Part shown: positions 7,027 through 13,868 of the stretch, in pieces | Layout: every line of letters starts with the position of its first letter | Numbering within the stretch: position 1 is the first letter of the stretch | Assembly (NCBI GenBank): GCA_035620975.1 | Contig: DASPFV010000144.1 | Span: 1 to 14,381 of the forward strand | DNA from: DASPFV01 sp035620975 | GTDB lineage: Bacteria; Acidobacteriota; Vicinamibacteria; Vicinamibacterales; 2-12-FULL-66-21 | Direction of reading: 5' to 3' | Length of the DNA: 14,381 bases | The notes under the pieces: generated by a model | The model's database searches: none | What the model saw: only the letters and a program-made list of their open reading frames with translations | What the model was told of the DNA's origin: nothing | Translations under genes and position numbers: made by a program

Positions 7027-8382
7027 ATGAGCCACTCGTCGTCGATCACGCTGAACACGCCGCCCGGGCCCGGGACGCCGCCGCGGCCCACTCCGCGCGA
7101 GACGCCGCGGCCGCAGTACATCGAGCTGAAGGCGAACGTCCACCGCAAGCTGCTGAACCGGTTGAACCTGGAGGCGCTGGCGTCGGTGGAACGGGCCCGC
7201 GCCGAGGCGGAGATCCGGACGCTGCTGTTCGACCTCATCGCCGAGGAGGGCATGCCGCTCAGCATGAGCGAGCGCGACGCGATCCTCGGCGACGTCATCG
7301 ACGAGGTCTTCGGGCTCGGCCCGCTCGAGCCGCTGCTGCGCGACGCGTCCATCAGCGACATCCTGGTGAACACCTACAAGCAGGTGTACGTCGAGCGGGG
7401 CGGCAAGCTCGAGCGGCTGCCGACCGCCTTCCAGGACGACCGGCACCTGATGCGCGTCATCGACCGCATCGTCAGCGGCGTGGGCCGGCGGGTGGACGAC
7501 AGCTCGCCGATGGTCGACGCGCGCCTGCCCGACGGCTCGCGTGTCAACGCCATCATCCCGCCGCTGGCCGTCGACGGTCCGCTGCTCTCGATCCGCCGCT
7601 TCCCGGCCGAACGCCTGAAGGCGGAAGACCTCGTGGCCATCCGCTCGCTGACCCGGCCGATGCTCGAGTTCCTCGAATACTCCGTGCGGGCGCGGCTGAA
7701 CATGATCATCAGCGGCGGCACGGGCGCCGGCAAGACGACGCTCCTGAACGTGCTCTCGGGGTTCATCTCGGAGCGTGAGCGCATCGTGACGATCGAGGAC
7801 GCCGCCGAACTGCAGCTGCACCAGGAGCACGTGGCGCGGCTCGAGACCCGGCCGCCGAACGTCGAGGGCAAGGGCGCCATCCGCCAGCGCCAGCTCGTGA
7901 TCAACTCGCTGCGCATGCGGCCCGACCGCATTGTCGTGGGCGAGGTCCGCGGAGAAGAAGCGCTGGACATGCTCCAGGCCATGAACACGGGCCACGACGG
8001 ATCCCTGACCACCGTGCACGCGAACACCCCCCGCGACGCGCTGACCCGTATCGAGACGATGATCTCGATGGGCGCGATGAACCTGCCCGAGAAGGCCATG
8101 CGCCAGCAGATCGCGTCGGCGATTCAACTCGTGATCCAGCAGTCGCGCATGAGCGACGGCACCCGCAAGGTGACCAGCGTGTCGGAGATCACCGGCATGG
8201 AAGGCGACGTCATCACCATGCAGGAGATCTTCTGCTTCGAGAAGATCGGGGTGACCCAGGAGGGCAAGGTCATCGGGCGCTTCCGCGCCACGGGCGTGCG
8301 GCCGAAGGTGTGCGAGCGGCTGAAGGCGTCCGGCGTCCACCTGCCGCCCGACATGTTCGAAGGCGTCACGGAGGTGCGGTAA
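7027..8382 (+). CDS. cpaF: Tad secretion ATPase CpaF/TadA
   Basis: This is the cytoplasmic hexameric ATPase that drives Flp pilus assembly, of the type II/IV secretion superfamily. It has 451 residues. The N-terminal 100 residues hold a Pro-rich start and the helical region typical of CpaF. Walker A is GGTGAGKTT at 230-238. The ATPase core continues with an IEDAAELQL strand, the Walker B region RIVVGEVRGEEA with E306, and conserved histidines H323 (in TGHDGS) and H331 (in TVHANT). Length matches the family. The upstream spacing is 15 bases with only a weak GGGG site. Its stop TAA overlaps the tadB ATG by one base, and its last codons (Glu-Val) supply the tadB ribosome site. Confidence 0.95.
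   Translation: MSHSSSITLNTPPGPGTPPRPTPRETPRPQYIELKANVHRKLLNRLNLEALASVERARAEAEIRTLLFDLIAEEGMPLSMSERDAILGDVIDEVFGLGPLEPLLRDASISDILVNTYKQVYVERGGKLERLPTAFQDDRHLMRVIDRIVSGVGRRVDDSSPMVDARLPDGSRVNAIIPPLAVDGPLLSIRRFPAERLKAEDLVAIRSLTRPMLEFLEYSVRARLNMIISGGTGAGKTTLLNVLSGFISERERIVTIEDAAELQLHQEHVARLETRPPNVEGKGAIRQRQLVINSLRMRPDRIVVGEVRGEEALDMLQAMNTGHDGSLTTVHANTPRDALTRIETMISMGAMNLPEKAMRQQIASAIQLVIQQSRMSDGTRKVTSVSEITGMEGDVITMQEIFCFEKIGVTQEGKVIGRFRATGVRPKVCERLKASGVHLPPDMFEGVTEVR
8370..8376 (+). promoter_or_regulatory. tadB ribosome site inside the cpaF 3' end
   Basis: GGAGGTG lies 5 bases before the tadB ATG at 8382 and contains the Glu-Val codons near the end of cpaF. With the TAATG overlap this fixes the tadB start and predicts translational coupling. 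Confidence 0.75.
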
Positions 8383-9374
8383 TGGTGCTCCTGATCCTGG
8401 TCGGCCTCGCCTTCATTCTCGGCGTGGCCATCGTGCTCGGGGGCTATTTCGGTGTGACCCAGGTGCCCGGGATGATGCTCCAGCGCAAGCTCGAGGCCCG
8501 CCTCGTGGAGGTCTCGAAGGGGCCGGAGCTCGGCGAAGGGGCGAAGTCGGACGGGAAGGTCAAGGCGCTGCTCAAGACGCGCGAGGTCGGGCCGCTGCCG
8601 GTCATCGACCGGATTGTGGGGGAGAGCGAGCGCGGATCGGCCCTCGCCCGGTGGATCGATCAGTCGGGCGTGAAGACCAGCATCAGCGCCGTGCTCCTCG
8701 GGGCCGTGATCTGCGCGATGACGGTCGGGTTCCTGCTCTCGATGGTGGTCCGATCGAGTTGGGGCATGATCGTCGGCGGCGCCATCGGCTTCTCGGTTCC
8801 GTTCGTCGTGCTCAACATCAAGCGCACCCGCCGGCTGCGCAAGTTCGAGGAGGAGTTCCCGGAAGCGCTGGACCTGATCGCGCGGGCCCTGAAGGCCGGA
8901 CACGCTTTCAACACGGGTCTCAAGATGGTGGCCGACGAGATGCACGAGCCGATCGGCCCCGAGTTCAGAAAGACCTTCGACGAGCAGAACTTCGGCCTGC
9001 CGCTCAAGGACGCGCTCGAGAACCTGACCAACCGCGTCCCGCTCCTGGACGTCCGGTTCTTCGCCACCGCCGTGATGATCCAGCGCGAGACGGGCGGTAA
9101 CCTCTCGGAGATCCTGGAGAACCTCGGCCACGTCGTCCGCGAGCGCTTCAAGATCCTGCGCCAGGTGCGCGTGCACACCGCGCACGGCCGGCTGACGGGC
9201 TACGTCCTGCTGGCGCTGCCGGCGTTCCTGGGGATCGCGCTGGCCTTCATCAACCCCGACCACATGAACCTGCTGTTCCGGGAGCAGATGGGCCACATGC
9301 TGCTGCTGACGGCGGTCGTCATGCAGACGGTGGGGTACCTCTGGATTCGCCAGGTCGTCAAGATCGAGGTGTAA
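8382..9374 (+). CDS. tadB: Tad inner-membrane platform protein TadB
   Basis: TadB is one of two platform proteins with a type II secretion F (GspF-like) domain; it couples the CpaF ATPase to pilin assembly. With ATG 8382 it has 330 residues. There is an N-terminal membrane helix (about 2-25), a charged cytoplasmic region, a pair of helices (about 104-145), the cytoplasmic F domain (about 155-265, with FPEALDLIARALKAGHAF and TGGNLSEILENL) and two C-terminal helices (about 270-290 and 306-326). This topology is standard. An in-frame ATG at 8310 lies within cpaF and would add 24 charged residues; the GGAGGTG site favours 8382. tadC begins one base after its stop. Confidence 0.94.
   Translation: MVLLILVGLAFILGVAIVLGGYFGVTQVPGMMLQRKLEARLVEVSKGPELGEGAKSDGKVKALLKTREVGPLPVIDRIVGESERGSALARWIDQSGVKTSISAVLLGAVICAMTVGFLLSMVVRSSWGMIVGGAIGFSVPFVVLNIKRTRRLRKFEEEFPEALDLIARALKAGHAFNTGLKMVADEMHEPIGPEFRKTFDEQNFGLPLKDALENLTNRVPLLDVRFFATAVMIQRETGGNLSEILENLGHVVRERFKILRQVRVHTAHGRLTGYVLLALPAFLGIALAFINPDHMNLLFREQMGHMLLLTAVVMQTVGYLWIRQVVKIEV
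9366..9371 (+). promoter_or_regulatory. tadC ribosome site inside the tadB 3' end
   Basis: GAGGTG encodes the last two residues of TadB (Glu-Val) and lies 4 bases before the tadC GTG at 9376. The same trick is used at the cpaF-tadB junction. Confidence 0.7.
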
Positions 9375-9375
9375 C

Positions 9376-10278
9376 GTGCTGCTGCCATTGCTCGCGTTCC
9401 TGTTCGGGTCCATGCTGGTCGCCGCCGCCGCGATGCTCCTGATGCCCGGCCGCGCGGTCGCCATCGATCGCCGCCTGCAGGAACTGACGTCGCACCGCGA
9501 GCTCGACGAGCCGGAGAGCGGCGCGGCCAAGGCGCTCGTCGGCTTCGTGAAGCGCATCGGCGAGCGCGCTCCGAAGTCGGCCAAGGAGCTGGGCCCGCTG
9601 CGGCTCAGGCTGGTCCAGGCCGGCTTCCGGCGTGAGGAGGCGCTCACGATCTTCTTCGGCATCCGCGTGGCCTTCGCGCTCGGGTTGTTCGCCCTCTTTT
9701 CCACGTCCCTCGTCGTGCGGCCGAACATGACGCTGGCACTGGGCGGCCTGGGCGTCGGCTACGTGCTGCCGGGCATGGTGCTCGCGCGGATGGCCAAGCG
9801 CCGGGCGCACCGCATCCGCCTGTCGCTGGCCGACGCGCTCGACCTGCTGGTCGTGAGCGTCGAGGCCGGCCTGGGCCTCGATCAGGCGCTGACGCGCGTC
9901 GGAACCGAGCTGGCCTTCGCCTACCCGGATCTGTCGGACGAGCTCCGGCTGGTGAACCTCGAGCTCCGGGCAGGCAAGGCGCGCGCCGAGGCTCTGCGCA
10001 ACCTGGGCGAGCGCTCCGGCGTCGACGACCTGAACTCGCTGGTGACGATGCTCATCCAGACGGACAAGTTCGGCACGAGCGTGGCGCAGGCGCTGCGCGT
10101 CTACTCCGAGACGCTGCGGACGAAGCGCCGCCAGCGCGCCGAGGAGGCCGCCGCGAAGACCGGCGTGAAGATGGTGTTCCCGCTCGTCATCTGCATCTTC
10201 CCGGCGGTCTGGGTCGTCACGATCGGGCCGGCGGCCATCAAGTTCGTGAAGGTCCTGTTCCCGATGGTCAACAAGTAA
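9376..10278 (+). CDS. tadC: Tad inner-membrane platform protein TadC
   Basis: TadC pairs with TadB in the inner-membrane platform. It has 300 residues from GTG 9376. Helices are at about 2-23, 91-110 and 117-135, then the GspF-like domain (about 145-265) containing LADALDLLVVSVEAGLGLDQAL and the conserved TDKFGTSVAQALRVYSE and RRQRAEEAAAKTGVKM stretches. The last helix is about 267-288. Length and order are typical. The gene starts one base after tadB, with the GAGGTG site in the tadB end. It is the last core Tad gene in the window. A heptamer array begins two bases after its stop. Confidence 0.94.
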   Translation: MLLPLLAFLFGSMLVAAAAMLLMPGRAVAIDRRLQELTSHRELDEPESGAAKALVGFVKRIGERAPKSAKELGPLRLRLVQAGFRREEALTIFFGIRVAFALGLFALFSTSLVVRPNMTLALGGLGVGYVLPGMVLARMAKRRAHRIRLSLADALDLLVVSVEAGLGLDQALTRVGTELAFAYPDLSDELRLVNLELRAGKARAEALRNLGERSGVDDLNSLVTMLIQTDKFGTSVAQALRVYSETLRTKRRQRAEEAAAKTGVKMVFPLVICIFPAVWVVTIGPAAIKFVKVLFPMVNK

Positions 10279-10280
10279 AA

Positions 10281-10372
10281 GGCTCAAGGCTCAAGGCTCA
10301 AGGCTCAAGGCTCAAGGCTCAAGGTTCAGGGTTCAGGGTTGGGTTCCAGGTTCCGGGTTCCAGGTTCGAGGG
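10281..10372 (+). repeat. Heptamer tandem array between tadC and the DUF192 gene
   Basis: Six exact copies of GGCTCAA (10281-10322) are followed by degenerate units (GGTTCAG, GGTTCCA and variants) to about 10372. It fills almost the whole 101-base gap. The array begins two bases after the tadC stop. Its end merges with a GAGGGTG that serves as ribosome site for the next gene. The family is shared with 2189-2223 and 12966-12986. No CRISPR-like spacers are present. Confidence 0.95.
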
Positions 10373-10374
10373 TG
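10368..10374 (+). promoter_or_regulatory. Ribosome site for the DUF192 gene, formed at the repeat edge
   Basis: GAGGGTG lies 5 bases before GTG 10380. It grows out of the last degenerate heptamer unit. The nearby ATG at 10375 is in another frame and reaches TGA after three codons, so GTG 10380 is the start. Confidence 0.6.
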
Positions 10375-10379
10375 ATGCG

Positions 10380-10772
10380 GTGCTGATTGCCAGGAACGTC
10401 GACACGGGCTCCGTGCTCGCGGATGCGGTCGCGGTCGCCGACACCCGGGCGACGCGGGCGGTGGGGCTGCTGAACCGCTCCCATCTCGAGCCCGGCGAGG
10501 GCCTGTGGATCGTGCCGAGCCGCGGCGTGCACACGTGGTGGATGCGGTTCCCGATCGACATCGTCGCGCTCGACGAGCAGGGCGTCGTCATCGACCGCGT
10601 GGCGAACCTGAAGCCCTGGCGGATCCGGCTGCCGCGCCGCGGCACGGCCGGCGTCCTGGAACTGCCCGTCGGCGCGCTCAGCAGGTCGGGCACCGATCTC
10701 GGCCACCGCATCGCGCTCGAGCCCCGCGGGCCGGCCGGGCACGACCGTGCGCAGGAGGAACAGCATCGATGA
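10380..10772 (+). CDS. DUF192 family protein
   Basis: A 130-residue protein of the DUF192 (COG1430) family, whose function is not established. The family pattern is clear: RAVGLLNRSHLEPGEGL near the start, HTWWMRFPIDIVAL at 51-64, a KPWRI segment and VLELPVGA near the end. Many DUF192 proteins are exported, but no signal peptide is visible here, so this one may be cytoplasmic. The last 20 residues are polar and charged. Its TGA stop overlaps the start of the next gene (ATGA), so the two are translationally coupled. It lies directly behind the Tad genes, which suggests, without proof, an accessory role there. Confidence 0.85.
   Translation: MLIARNVDTGSVLADAVAVADTRATRAVGLLNRSHLEPGEGLWIVPSRGVHTWWMRFPIDIVALDEQGVVIDRVANLKPWRIRLPRRGTAGVLELPVGALSRSGTDLGHRIALEPRGPAGHDRAQEEQHR
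10753..10759 (+). promoter_or_regulatory. Shine-Dalgarno site of the AAA ATPase gene
   Basis: AGGAGGA lies 9 bases before ATG 10769, inside the end of the DUF192 gene. It selects 10769 over the upstream in-frame codons that run through the DUF192 coding region. Confidence 0.75.
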
Positions 10773-12100
10773 CGCTTGCCGCCACCGCCGATCTACGCAC
10801 CGCCGCCGCCCGACCGACGCCGCCGCCCCCGCCGGCCACGATCGAGGAGACGGGGCTGCACCCCGACTCGCTCCACCAGCTCCTGCTGAAGACGCTCGTG
10901 GCGGGGGAGGCCAGCGGCTCGCACCTCTCGGATCGCGTGCGCCTGCCGTACTCGGTGCTCGACGCGCTCATCCAGCACGCCCGGGTCGAGAAGCTCGTGG
11001 AAGTCCGCGGCTCCAGCGGCACGGGCACCGCCGGCTACCGGTACGCGCTCACCGATCTCGGCCGCGACCGCGCCGGTCAGTTCCTCGAGATGTCGCGCTA
11101 CGTCGGCCCGGCCCCGGTGCCGCTCGGCCAGTACAACGCATACGTCCGCGCCTGCATGGCCGCGCGCGAATACGTCGATCGCGACACGCTCGCCACCGGC
11201 TTCGACAATCTGATCGTCAACAAGGCGATGTTCGACCAGCTCGGCCCCGCCGTGAACTCGGGGAAGTCGCTGTTCCTCTACGGCAAGCCCGGCAACGGCA
11301 AGACGGTCATCGCGGAGGGGATCGGCCGCGCGCTCGGCGAGGAGATGTTCGTGCCGAACGCGATCGACGTGGACGGCCAAGTGATCACCATGTTCGACCC
11401 GGTGAACCACCAGCATCGGACGTCGACCGGCGCATCCCAGAGCGTCATCAGCGCCGCCGTCCTGGACCGCCGCTGGGAGACCATCCGGCGTCCGGTCATC
11501 GTTGTCGGCGGCGAGCTGACGCTCGAAATGCTCGACCTGACGTTCAACCCGATCTCGAAGTTCTACGAAGCGCCGATTCAGCTCAAGGCCAACGGCGGGG
11601 TCTTCGTCGTGGACGACTTCGGACGGCAGCGGATCCCGCCGCGCGACCTGCTGAACCGCTGGATCGTGCCGCTGGAGAGCCGCGTCGACTTCCTGACGCT
11701 GCACACCGGCCGCAAGTTCGAAGTGCCCTTCAACGTGCTCATCATCTTCGCGACGAACCTGAAGCCGGAGTCGCTGGCCGACGAGGCGTTCCTGCGACGG
11801 ATCCCCTACAAGATCCTGGCGAAGAACCCGACGATGGAGGAGTACTGCCAGATCTTCGAGCTGAACTGCCGGAAGCGCGGGCTCACGTTCGACCCCGTCA
11901 TGGTCGAGTACCTCCAGCGCAAGTACTACCAGCCGCGCAAGCTGCAGATGCGCGCCTGCCATCCGCGCGACCTCATCGAGCAGGTCGTGGACCGCTGTCG
12001 CTACACCAGGCGGGAGCCCGTCATCACGCGCGAGCTGCTCGACGCGGCCTGCGGGAGCTACTTCCTCGAAGAGACCGAGTCCCAGGGAGTCGAGAAGTGA
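10769..12100 (+). CDS. AAA-type ATPase with possible N-terminal winged helix
   Basis: A 443-residue P-loop ATPase. After a Pro-rich start (residues 15-24), about 28-110 looks like a winged-helix domain (LHQLLLKTLVAGEA, SDRVRLPYSVLDALIQHARVEKL, then a GYRYALTDLGRD wing). The AAA core follows: Walker A GKPGNGKT at 172-179, a Walker B strand VFVVDD with D282 and D283 (the usual Glu is Asp), a likely sensor-1 Asn N330 (FATN), and an Arg pair R343-R344 that may be an arginine finger. A helical lid region with RACHPRDLIEQ ends the protein. I recognise the fold but not a named function. It overlaps its neighbours at both ends (ATGA upstream, GTGA downstream), suggesting joint expression with them and perhaps with the Tad genes. 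Confidence 0.85.
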   Translation: MTLAATADLRTAAARPTPPPPPATIEETGLHPDSLHQLLLKTLVAGEASGSHLSDRVRLPYSVLDALIQHARVEKLVEVRGSSGTGTAGYRYALTDLGRDRAGQFLEMSRYVGPAPVPLGQYNAYVRACMAAREYVDRDTLATGFDNLIVNKAMFDQLGPAVNSGKSLFLYGKPGNGKTVIAEGIGRALGEEMFVPNAIDVDGQVITMFDPVNHQHRTSTGASQSVISAAVLDRRWETIRRPVIVVGGELTLEMLDLTFNPISKFYEAPIQLKANGGVFVVDDFGRQRIPPRDLLNRWIVPLESRVDFLTLHTGRKFEVPFNVLIIFATNLKPESLADEAFLRRIPYKILAKNPTMEEYCQIFELNCRKRGLTFDPVMVEYLQRKYYQPRKLQMRACHPRDLIEQVVDRCRYTRREPVITRELLDAACGSYFLEETESQGVEK

Positions 12101-12789
12101 AAGAGCTGCTGGCCGCGCAGCCGGAAGAGGCCGGCGCGGCCCTCGGGCTCCCGATGGGCCTGCCGGAGGTGCCCTCCGTCCGCCGCCGCGATCTCGCCGA
12201 GCTCGTCGCGAAGATCGTCATCGTCGTCCTGTTCACGCTGATGGCGGTGAACATCGCGCTGGACTTTGCGAAGACCGGCCGGCCTACCGGTCTGCTGCTT
12301 CTCGCGAGCGAGGCGCTCGTGGTCGTGCTCACCGTGGTGCGCCGCGCGCCGGCAGACGTCGATCGCAGCGTCCGCGCCCGCGTGCTCACGATCATCTCGA
12401 CGATGGGGCCGCCGCTGGTGCGGCCGGCGTCGCTCGTGCCGCTCGCCCCGGAGGCGTTCACCGTCGCCCTGTCGATCTGCGGGTTGTCGGTCGTGATCGC
12501 CGGCAAGCTGTCGCTCGGGCGCAGCTTCGGTCTCATGCCGGCCAACCGTGGCATCGTCTGCAGCGGCCTCTACCGGCTCGTGCGGCACCCGATCTACATG
12601 GGGTACCTGATGACGCACGTCGGCTTCCTCGCGGCGCATCCGAGCGTCAACAACATCGTCCTGCTGGCCACGGCCGACATCGCGCTGCTCGCGCGCGCCG
12701 TCTGCGAGGAGCGCACGCTCGCCAGGGATCCGGGGTACCGGGCCTACCAGCAGCGCGTCCGCTGGAGAGTCGCGCCGGGACTGTTCTAA
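12097..12789 (+). CDS. Isoprenylcysteine/phospholipid methyltransferase-like membrane protein
   Basis: A 230-residue integral membrane protein from GTG 12097, with AGGGAG 7 bases upstream. Helices are at about 34-56, 66-86, 125-146 and 165-200. The C-terminal half has the pattern of the ICMT/PEMT methyltransferase superfamily: YRLVRHPIYMGYL with H164 and P165, then paired Glu E204-E205 followed by a YRAYQQRVRWRVAPGLF-type end. In this superfamily the His and Glu regions help bind S-adenosylmethionine. Bacterial members act on varied lipids or small substrates, so the substrate here is unknown. It overlaps the ATPase gene by four bases (GTGA). The N-terminal 33 residues are a non-conserved soluble stretch. 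Confidence 0.8.
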   Translation: MKELLAAQPEEAGAALGLPMGLPEVPSVRRRDLAELVAKIVIVVLFTLMAVNIALDFAKTGRPTGLLLLASEALVVVLTVVRRAPADVDRSVRARVLTIISTMGPPLVRPASLVPLAPEAFTVALSICGLSVVIAGKLSLGRSFGLMPANRGIVCSGLYRLVRHPIYMGYLMTHVGFLAAHPSVNNIVLLATADIALLARAVCEERTLARDPGYRAYQQRVRWRVAPGLF

Positions 12790-12798
12790 AGAGAAACC

Positions 12799-12824
12799 GG
12801 GGGGCTTGGCCCCACCGGCCCCCC
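12799..12824. terminator. GC hairpin after the last + strand gene
   Basis: GGGGGGC (12799-12805) pairs with GCCCCCC (12818-12824) across a 12-base loop, 9 bases after the stop at 12789. There is no T-run, so it is not a standard intrinsic terminator, but the location between convergent genes fits a 3' end structure. A second, bulged hairpin (12835-12853, loop TTTC) follows. Confidence 0.4.
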
Positions 12825-12834
12825 CACCCCAACC

Positions 12835-12853
12835 GATGTACTTTCGTACCATC
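12835..12853. other. Second hairpin in the convergent gap
   Basis: GATGTAC and GTACCATC pair with one bulged base around a TTTC loop. It may add to a bidirectional 3' end structure. The remainder of the 186-base gap (12854-12965) shows nothing recognisable. Confidence 0.35.
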
Positions 12854-12965
12854 GTGAGGATCGTGTTGACCGTCGGTTCGTGTATGCGCGACTGAAGTGA
12901 CTGCCGCAGTAGAGGCCGTTTTGGCCCGGGGACAGGTTGTTGCGGCGACGGTGGAGTCATCAGTC

Positions 12966-12986
12966 GGCTCAGGGCTCAGGACTCAG
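12966..12986. repeat. Three heptamers overlapping the Smr gene stop
   Basis: GGCTCAG, GGCTCAG, GACTCAG. These units belong to the same family as the arrays after cpaB and tadC. The TGA stop of the - strand Smr gene (12976-12978) and its last three codons lie inside the tract. Confidence 0.75.
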
Positions 12987-13248
12987 GCTGGCGATCGACG
13001 AGCCGGACCACCGTCGCGCCGAGGTGGCTCGCCGTGTCGTCCCAGAACTCCGCGACGAGCGGATGCCGGTCGAGGGTCGCCTGCACGCGCCCGCGCTGCA
13101 CCCCGCGTCCCCGTCCGTGTACGAGCCGCAGCTCGCGCAACCCCGCCTCGTGCGCGGCGAAGAGGTACTCCTCGACCACCGAAGGGATATCCTTCGGATG
13201 GAACGCGTGCAGGTCCAGGACCGGCTCTATTGGAACACGGTGCATCAT
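12976..13248 (-). CDS. Small Smr-domain protein
   Basis: A 90-residue protein that is almost entirely an Smr domain, the C-terminal domain of MutS2 that also occurs alone and is known for nicking or RNA/DNA cleavage in some members. Diagnostic motifs are LDLH at 11-14, here followed by Ala where Gly is common, and VHGRGRG at 43-49, then RVQATLDRHP and a GATVVRL end. The start is uncertain: two adjacent ATG codons (13248, 13245) sit right at the edge of a heptamer array and no clear ribosome site is seen. An open frame continues upstream to 13401, but it is made of repeat sequence and is unlikely to be coding. The stop also lies in a repeat. It could be co-transcribed with queF. Confidence 0.8.
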   Translation of the reverse strand: MMHRVPIEPVLDLHAFHPKDIPSVVEEYLFAAHEAGLRELRLVHGRGRGVQRGRVQATLDRHPLVAEFWDDTASHLGATVVRLVDRQPES

Positions 13249-13517
13249 TGCCGATTGCCGATTGCAGAGTGCCGATTGAATTGGTCGATTGGGTGAACGT
13301 CGATTGTTGATTGAGCGATTGACGATTGCCGACTCAGAATTTCTGGAATACCGGCGTTTCACCACGATCGGTGACGACCCGCCCGCGGCGCAAATCGTCA
13401 ATCCTCAATCGGGCATTCATCAATCTCCACTCGACAACCGGCAATTCTCAAATCATCAATCGGCGATTGCCCAATTGTCGAATACGCTCGGCAATCCGCA
13501 ATCGGCAATCGGCAATA
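13247..13517. repeat. Inverted heptamer arrays (CGATTGC family) between the Smr gene and queF
   Basis: The left part (13247-13333) carries units close to CGATTGC, and the right part (13391-13517) carries their reverse complement GCAATCG, best seen at its end (about 13492-13517). Between them is a core of about 57 bases with a small perfect hairpin, TCACC-ACGATC-GGTGA (13359-13374). The whole region fills the gap between queF and the Smr gene. A transcript crossing it could fold into a long imperfect hairpin. Confidence 0.85.
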
Positions 13518-13520
13518 GCG

Positions 13521-13868
13521 TTATTTCTCGAATGTCCCCGTCACTGTCGTGCTGATGCCTCCCCGCACGGAGAAGTCGCCGACGACGGTCATGCGGCGCG
13601 GGCGGCAGGCCGACACGAGGTCGTCCAGAATCTGGTTGGTCACGGCCTCGTAGAAGATGCCGCGGTTCCGGAATTCGAGCAGGTAGTACTTCAGCGCTTT
13701 CAGCTCGAGGCAGAGCGCGTCGGGAACATACGTGATCCGGATCTCGCCGAAGTCGGGCATGCCGGTCTTCGGGCACAGCGACGTGAACTCCGGGCATCGG
13801 ATCGCGATCTCGTAGTCGCGACCGGGCCGTGGATTCGGAAACGTCTCGAGCGCGGGTGTCGTGGCCAT
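13521..13868 (-). CDS. queF: NADPH-dependent preQ0 reductase QueF
   Basis: QueF reduces the nitrile of preQ0 to the amine of preQ1 in queuosine tRNA modification. This is the short (type I, YkvM-like) form of 115 residues. The catalytic Cys is C32 in TSLCPKTG, and the general acid is D39 in PDFG. The QueF signature ELKALKYY is at 55-62. A FYEAVTN segment and an RGGIST stretch near the C-terminus complete the fold. ATG 13868 gives the expected length; no strong ribosome site was seen. An extended -10 box lies about 90 bases upstream. Other que genes are not in the window. Confidence 0.95.
   Translation of the reverse strand: MATTPALETFPNPRPGRDYEIAIRCPEFTSLCPKTGMPDFGEIRITYVPDALCLELKALKYYLLEFRNRGIFYEAVTNQILDDLVSACRPRRMTVVGDFSVRGGISTTVTGTFEK

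Noticed and set aside
5425..8340. A 971-codon open frame on the - strand opposite tadG-like, cpaE and cpaF
   Set aside because: Its composition is that of a shadow frame, and it crosses three well-identified genes.
8124..9728. A 534-codon open frame on the - strand opposite cpaF, tadB and tadC
   Set aside because: It is antisense shadow sequence with no recognisable motif.
10281..10372. CRISPR array
   Set aside because: Units are 7 bases long and directly tandem, with no unique spacers and no cas genes.
12866..12888. Promoter-like TTGACC followed by TATGCG
   Set aside because: The spacer is only 11 bases and no gene follows on that strand until 14126.
13249..13401. N-terminal extension of the Smr gene up to an ATG at 13401
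   Set aside because: The added 51 residues are translated from heptamer repeats (Asn/Arg/Ser-rich), so they are unlikely to be real protein.
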